Shown piece after piece: positions 59,767 to 64,000 of a stretch of DNA of 64,000 bases. The DNA is taken from positions 2,163,501 to 2,227,500 of the forward strand of contig OZ026557.1 in assembly GCA_964020155.1 (NCBI GenBank). Direction: 5' to 3'. The notes beneath the pieces were generated by a model. It did no database searches. It was given only the letters and a program-made list of their open reading frames with translations, and was not told the DNA's origin. The translations under genes were made by a program, and so were the position numbers. Every line of letters begins with the position of its first letter. Positions within the stretch are counted from its first letter, which is position 1. The stretch is from Chondrilla cf. caribensis. Lineage: Eukaryota; Porifera; Demospongiae; Chondrillida; Chondrillidae.

Positions 59767-59959
59767 AGGCCTTTTTGGAGAAAACCACTCCTCAACAGTA
59801 GCACTGGGCAATGTTCAGAGTTGTCAATCTCTGCTAAGCAGAGTATTGACTGGGCTTTTAGCCTATCAGGTTGTAGAGTCCAGTGTAGTACGAACATCAC
59901 TCAGAACATTGTCCAGTACTAGTGCTACTGATGAGGAGTGATATACTCTTAAAAGGCCT
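59767..59959. mobile_element. 193-bp MITE with 50-bp inverted ends
   Basis: Starts AGGCCTTTTTGGAGAA and ends CTTAAAAGGCCT. The inverted ends extend to GAACATTG(T/C)CCAG about 50 bp in. It is flanked by TA on both sides (59765-59766, 59960-59961). Confidence 0.78.
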
Positions 59960-62295
59960 TATAGCTCATTGGCAAATAAACAAATACAACTGATTCAGGT
60001 CAAAATCCTTTATCATTAAAATTCTCTGGGTCGAGGCTTTACTAAATAAGATGAAAATTATTGTATTCAATAATTATTGCATAATCAGCAATGCCTTAAG
60101 CTTGGTGTTGTTGTGTGGGTGAAAGTCTTGCACCGTATGGGGAAATCATGTACTGTACATAGTTAATAGTGTTAGCATACCCAACAAAACAGTTTTCTGG
60201 CTTTTCGTCTTATAATTATATTATTCTATAACTCTACTACTAGCTACATGTACTCCATGTATGATTAAATTATCCCACTTATCTCTTCATCTTTACATGT
60301 ATAGTACGCATACGTGGTACAATGAGAACAGGTATCTTTGTGGTTTGTTATGGATGTGAATGAGTATGGGCATTGTTCACACAGTACTAGTACTCCTTGT
60401 ATCCACAATTATATTATTGTGATGTTATACTAGCTCATCCCCTGATATCAAATTATTATGCACCTGACATAATGACATCTATTCATGATCATGCATGATG
60501 TGTGTTTTAGTAATTATCAGTATAATATTATAGCAAGCAGTCCTATAACAACTTGATAATAATTCAGTCTCATGTTATACCTAACTGTTAATGCTTTGTT
60601 AATATGTTGAAGGATGTAGGCCACACACCTCAAACCCTATCATCATAATGTCATATATGTAACAATTATTAAATTGGTTATAATCTTAATACGAGATTGC
60701 GATGCACTCTTCTTGTGTGTTACAATGATCATCAAAATAATACTACACACAACGTGCTTATAGGGTAATCAGCTGTAGTGAATTTGTTTCAGCATGGAAC
60801 CCCCCAAATTTCAAGTGTCTTTGAGTCTACAAAAACAGATACAAACTGATACAGTTTCAGTTTCTTAATAAGTTAATCAAAGATCTGATGCTGGACGTAT
60901 TTCAGCTAAAGACAGAAGGATAGATGCCAAGTGGATACCCAAGGTACTTTGGTTCGTGGTTTTAGCAAATTCAATGATGTACTAATTGCCCTAAGCGCAA
61001 TCATGTACCAGAAGGCTACATCGTTGCAACAGAAAATATACTGAACGTTCAAGTGATTTGACAATGAATTATATTGTATCTACCATTAGTTCTCAATACA
61101 TTAAATTTTGTTTTATGATTAACATACTGCTATGGTAATATAATTGTGAGTAGTGCTACAATCCATGTTCTCAATTGGATCATCAAGGGATGTGTGTCCA
61201 GCTGTTTGGACTAGGACTAGTTCTGATTGATAAATTTATATTATTTATATATATATATAAATTTAGGGTTGTTTTGACACATAAATGATCTGATACTCTC
61301 CCCCCTCCCCTTGTTAGATGGAAACTGTACATGTTGAACACTACCATTGTCACAGGACTATTATTATGTGTGTTATTATATGCTTGCATGCTATTTTGTG
61401 AATTTTAGTTTTTTGCTGCTGATATGCAACTCAGTAATTATTAAATTACTATTCTTTGATTTATATTGTACCTGCAGTATATTGTATACATTTTAACACT
61501 CATAAATTATTAAATCCAAGATTAATAATCATATGTGGAACTCGAGTATAATAGTGAATTGGAAGATTGTCAATTCCAATGGAAGTTTACTGTTGTATTA
61601 GTTTGTTAATATGCATAATAATTTCACTATATATGTTATAATAATATTATGATAATACATATAATTATATATGCTTATTATGCATACACATTAATATTAT
61701 TATAGTCATAATAATAATTATTACTGTGTACAACACTTAGTCCTTCTAGTTGGGAAGATATCATTGCTATAAATGATTGACCACACATAAGTACATGCAT
61801 GTAGAATAATAGGCAATTATATTTACTCTTGCATGGCCTGGATATCACACACTGTGGTGTGGTCTGATGCCCATCAACACATCACACCTGACAGTACACA
61901 TGCAAAGTAATCCCCATTTGCTAAGAAACTCCTTATCTATAATGTGGCACTTCTAAATCTAAAAACATTGATTTCCTGGACTCCATAATATTATAATGTC
62001 CAAAATTGTACATAATATATAACCCAAACAATTAACACTCTGTTTATTTGTTTGCCACACCTCAAACCCTTTCATCTCAATGTTAAATAAGCCATGAATT
62101 GAATTGACTATTCAATTCAAGATTGCAATGCACTTACTGCTTGTTATAATGATCATCACAATAATAATATTACTACACACAGCATAATTATAATAGTTTA
62201 ACTGGAAATTCTTACAGTAATACTAGTACCATAATGGACATTAATCTATAATCACTGCATCATTGTTAATGAACGTGAATAATAATAATAAATGA

Positions 62296-63595
62296 TCATT
62301 TAGTTTCCTGCTGAGACTGATCCTTCTCATCACCCTCAGAGCAAATGGAGACTTTATCTCCCTCATTGGGATCATCCTCAGCCCCCTGGCCATGGGTGGA
62401 GTGATAGGCCACTCCATACACATCGGAAGCCTTCTTTGCTATGTTTGAAATAGGGAAGAATTGTGTAGTTACTGCGAATGTAGATGAACATGTGGGAACT
62501 GTTACATATACAATAATTATTGCAGTGAAAACAGGAAGTTAGCCACGCTATATCTGTGACATATACAAAGTGTTGAGGAACATAGAGGGATGATCCATAA
62601 TGAAGTAGGGGATATCACATGAAAAATAAATGATTTTGGAAGGACAAAATATGTTCCCTATAATTATGATTATCTTTCAAATGCAATGCTTTCATATAAT
62701 ACACTGTGTATATTATGATTAATGTGCCTAGTAGTGGCAAAACTAATGATATTTCTAAGAAGTTCCAATTCAGCTGATTCAGAAGCTTTATTTATCGCCT
62801 GATGAGGTCAAACATCAAAGGCACCGCCTGGGCAGTAAATTTGATACTTGCCCGGCGCGCACGTGCGCGCAGGGACAGTATCGCGTAAGCGCCCAGTTTT
62901 TACCTTAAAAGGGCAGTAATTGCAAGGTGTTATATAAGCTATTACAATTTTGCGCATTCCAAGAAATGAATATCATTATAGCAACAACACAACACAGTAC
63001 GCAGAGAGTACTAGTAACAGCAGCAGGGAGGAAACTTGGAATAAAAGTCAGAAATCCAGTAGTTCATTAATGCCAACGCTACTATAGTCTTCTGCTATAT
63101 ACTTCGATATTCAGAATCGGCTATCTATCCGCGACTGACTTCCACGAAGTCGTCGTGATCAAAATTGAAAACAGCCGTTTTTGCTAACTTGCTTTCTACA
63201 TTTTCGGGTGTTTCTTCCCGTAAATAGCCGATTCTGAGTATCGTACGCACACAGGACTGAACTGGAAAATAGAAAATATCTTCAGAAAGATGCAGCGATT
63301 CTCTCCGTGAATTTTGGAGCGTTTATTTGGCGATAAATGGGTTACTACCCGCCTACCTCGGGAGGTATCGTATTTACTGCTCTCGCCCTCGGGCGCTTCG
63401 CGCCCTCGGGTCTCGCGCAGTAAATACGATACCTCCCTCGTAGGCGGGTAGTAACCTATAAATATCACCAGAAGGGGTACCTCATCAATGCTAAGTAATA
63501 TACTTTTGATGATACGCACACTTACTTTCATTGTGTGATGATTTTTTTTCTTTTGGCAGAGTTGAGGATAAAATCACCGTTGATTCTCCAGATGC
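62296..63595 (-). CDS. Gene D: last two exons of a fourth adhesion receptor copy
   Basis: Exons 63526-63595 (70 nt) and 62296-62438 (143 nt), identical in length and phase to gene A's tail exons, with intact frames: ASGESTVILSSTLPKEKKS, then TKKASDVYGVAYHSTHGQG, an acidic stretch, and TGA at 62296-62298. The upstream exons lie beyond 64000. The intron between them is about 1.09 kb against 208 bp in gene A, because of a GC-rich insertion. Intact splice sites and frame suggest a live gene whose body lies to the right. Confidence 0.8.
62585..63464. mobile_element. GC-rich insertion with three palindromes in the last intron of gene D
   Basis: Absent from the matching gene A intron (10782-10989). 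It contains a 40-bp imperfect palindrome (62843-62882, core GCGCGCACGTGCGCGC), an inverted repeat pair (63106-63124 and 63224-63242, ATTCAGAATCGGCTAT type), and a large hairpin at 63332-63464 with arms of about 47 bp, a GC-rich inner stem, and ATAAAT at both outer ends. It may be one compound element or several nested ones. Confidence 0.6.
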
Positions 63596-63729
63596 CTTTA
63601 TGATCAATAAAACATTTGACATTATTTCACTCAAGCTTGTACATGAGAGAGAGTCTCCAAAGATAAATAGGTAATAATATACATGTGTAAATTTCATAGA
63701 TATTTCACAAGTACATGAGGTGGTATGTA

Positions 63730-63870
63730 ATAGCTAAAGTACCTCTGGAGAAGCTGTAGCGGATATACAGACACCTTTGCCTAATTGATACCGAGGGCGA
63801 AGAGGTGTCAATTAGGCAAAGGTGTCTGTATATCCGCTACAGCTTCTCCAGAGGTACTTTAGTTATTATG
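63730..63870. mobile_element. Foldback element with 62-bp arms and 9-bp target duplication
   Basis: The arms (63730-63791 and 63807-63868) are nearly perfect inverse copies around a short GA-rich loop. TGGTATGTA directly repeats at 63721-63729 and 63871-63879. The homologous gene A intron (about 11180-11205) has only one such site and no insert. Confidence 0.82.
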
Positions 63871-64000
63871 TGGTATGTAGCGTGGGCGAAACTTTGCTCG
63901 AGCGATGATTAGTAGACGTGTGAAAAGGAAATAATCAATTATCCACAATGCAACAACAATGCAACATCGAATGAAGTGTGCACACGTCACAAATGTGTGC

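Larger units (their letters stand above)
57577..62295. other. Intergenic region between gene B promoter and gene D 3' end
   Basis: About 57620-57690 is unusually GC-rich. A TA run lies at 57965-57995. Two diverged copies of a roughly 250-bp unit with an AAGAACATGT(T/C)TAGGTCT core lie near 58080-58350 and 59150-59360, with a weaker third near 60110. Two MITEs follow (58458-58866 and 59767-59959). About 60300-62290 matches 8100-10620 downstream of gene A. No gene was found. Confidence 0.55.

Noticed and set aside
62805..62835. CTGATGAGGTC resembling a hammerhead ribozyme core
   Set aside because: The required paired stem II and the following GAAA at the right place are missing.
63196..63531. 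111-aa minus-strand frame across the foldback region
   Set aside because: It runs through the palindromic hairpin and the gene D tail donor. No homology is recognised, and the composition fits chance in a GC-rich insert.

Overview
This is an AT-rich, intron-rich eukaryotic (animal) window. It shows GT-AG introns with many very short exons, long GT/CA and TA microsatellites, many small DNA-transposon relics, and multidomain extracellular proteins. Arrays of scavenger receptor cysteine-rich (SRCR) domains on adhesion-type receptors, together with fairly compact introns, suggest a marine invertebrate. A demosponge is my best guess from general knowledge of SRCR expansion in sponges, but the sequence alone does not prove it.

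The window is a head-to-tail tandem array of one receptor family, all on the minus strand. From right to left it holds: gene D, of which only the last two exons are inside (62296-63595); gene B, complete (57453 to 36591, 43 exons, about 2634 aa); gene A, complete (30146 to 10639, 41 exons, 2397 aa); and gene C, the 5' part only (3728 to beyond base 1). I assembled the exons by hand from splice sites, reading phase and A/B comparison. Both complete models close in frame (7194 and 7905 nt).

The shared protein plan is: signal peptide; 9 (A) or 11 (B) SRCR domains, each in one phase 1-1 exon; one Ig-like domain; two copies of a roughly 228-residue block (Cys-rich hormone-receptor-like module, alpha/beta segment, small Cys module, thrombospondin-type-3-like Ca loop); a third, partial copy of the block; a GAIN domain with a GPS cleavage motif (HL/T); a class B2 (adhesion) seven-helix GPCR; and an acidic tail. 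I infer a surface receptor whose large ectodomain binds ligand, self-cleaves at the GPS, and signals by a tethered agonist.

The copies show SRCR exon birth and death. B has SRCR4 and SRCR5, C has one decayed copy there, and A has none. Three TATA boxes at matching distances from the ATG mark the promoters of A, B and C.

Between the genes lie: a 3-kb tandem duplication carrying a broken SRCR1 exon (2060-7042); 3' flanks shared by A and D (about 8.1-10.9 kb and 60.3-62.6 kb), with a dead tail exon at 8611-8680; a 1.1-kb inverted-repeat transposon (30702-31825); GT-rich tandem repeats (33270-34330); several TA-flanked MITEs; a short palindromic element in three copies; and GC-rich foldback insertions in the last intron region of gene D. 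I saw no rRNA, tRNA or CRISPR, and no complete transposase or reverse transcriptase gene.
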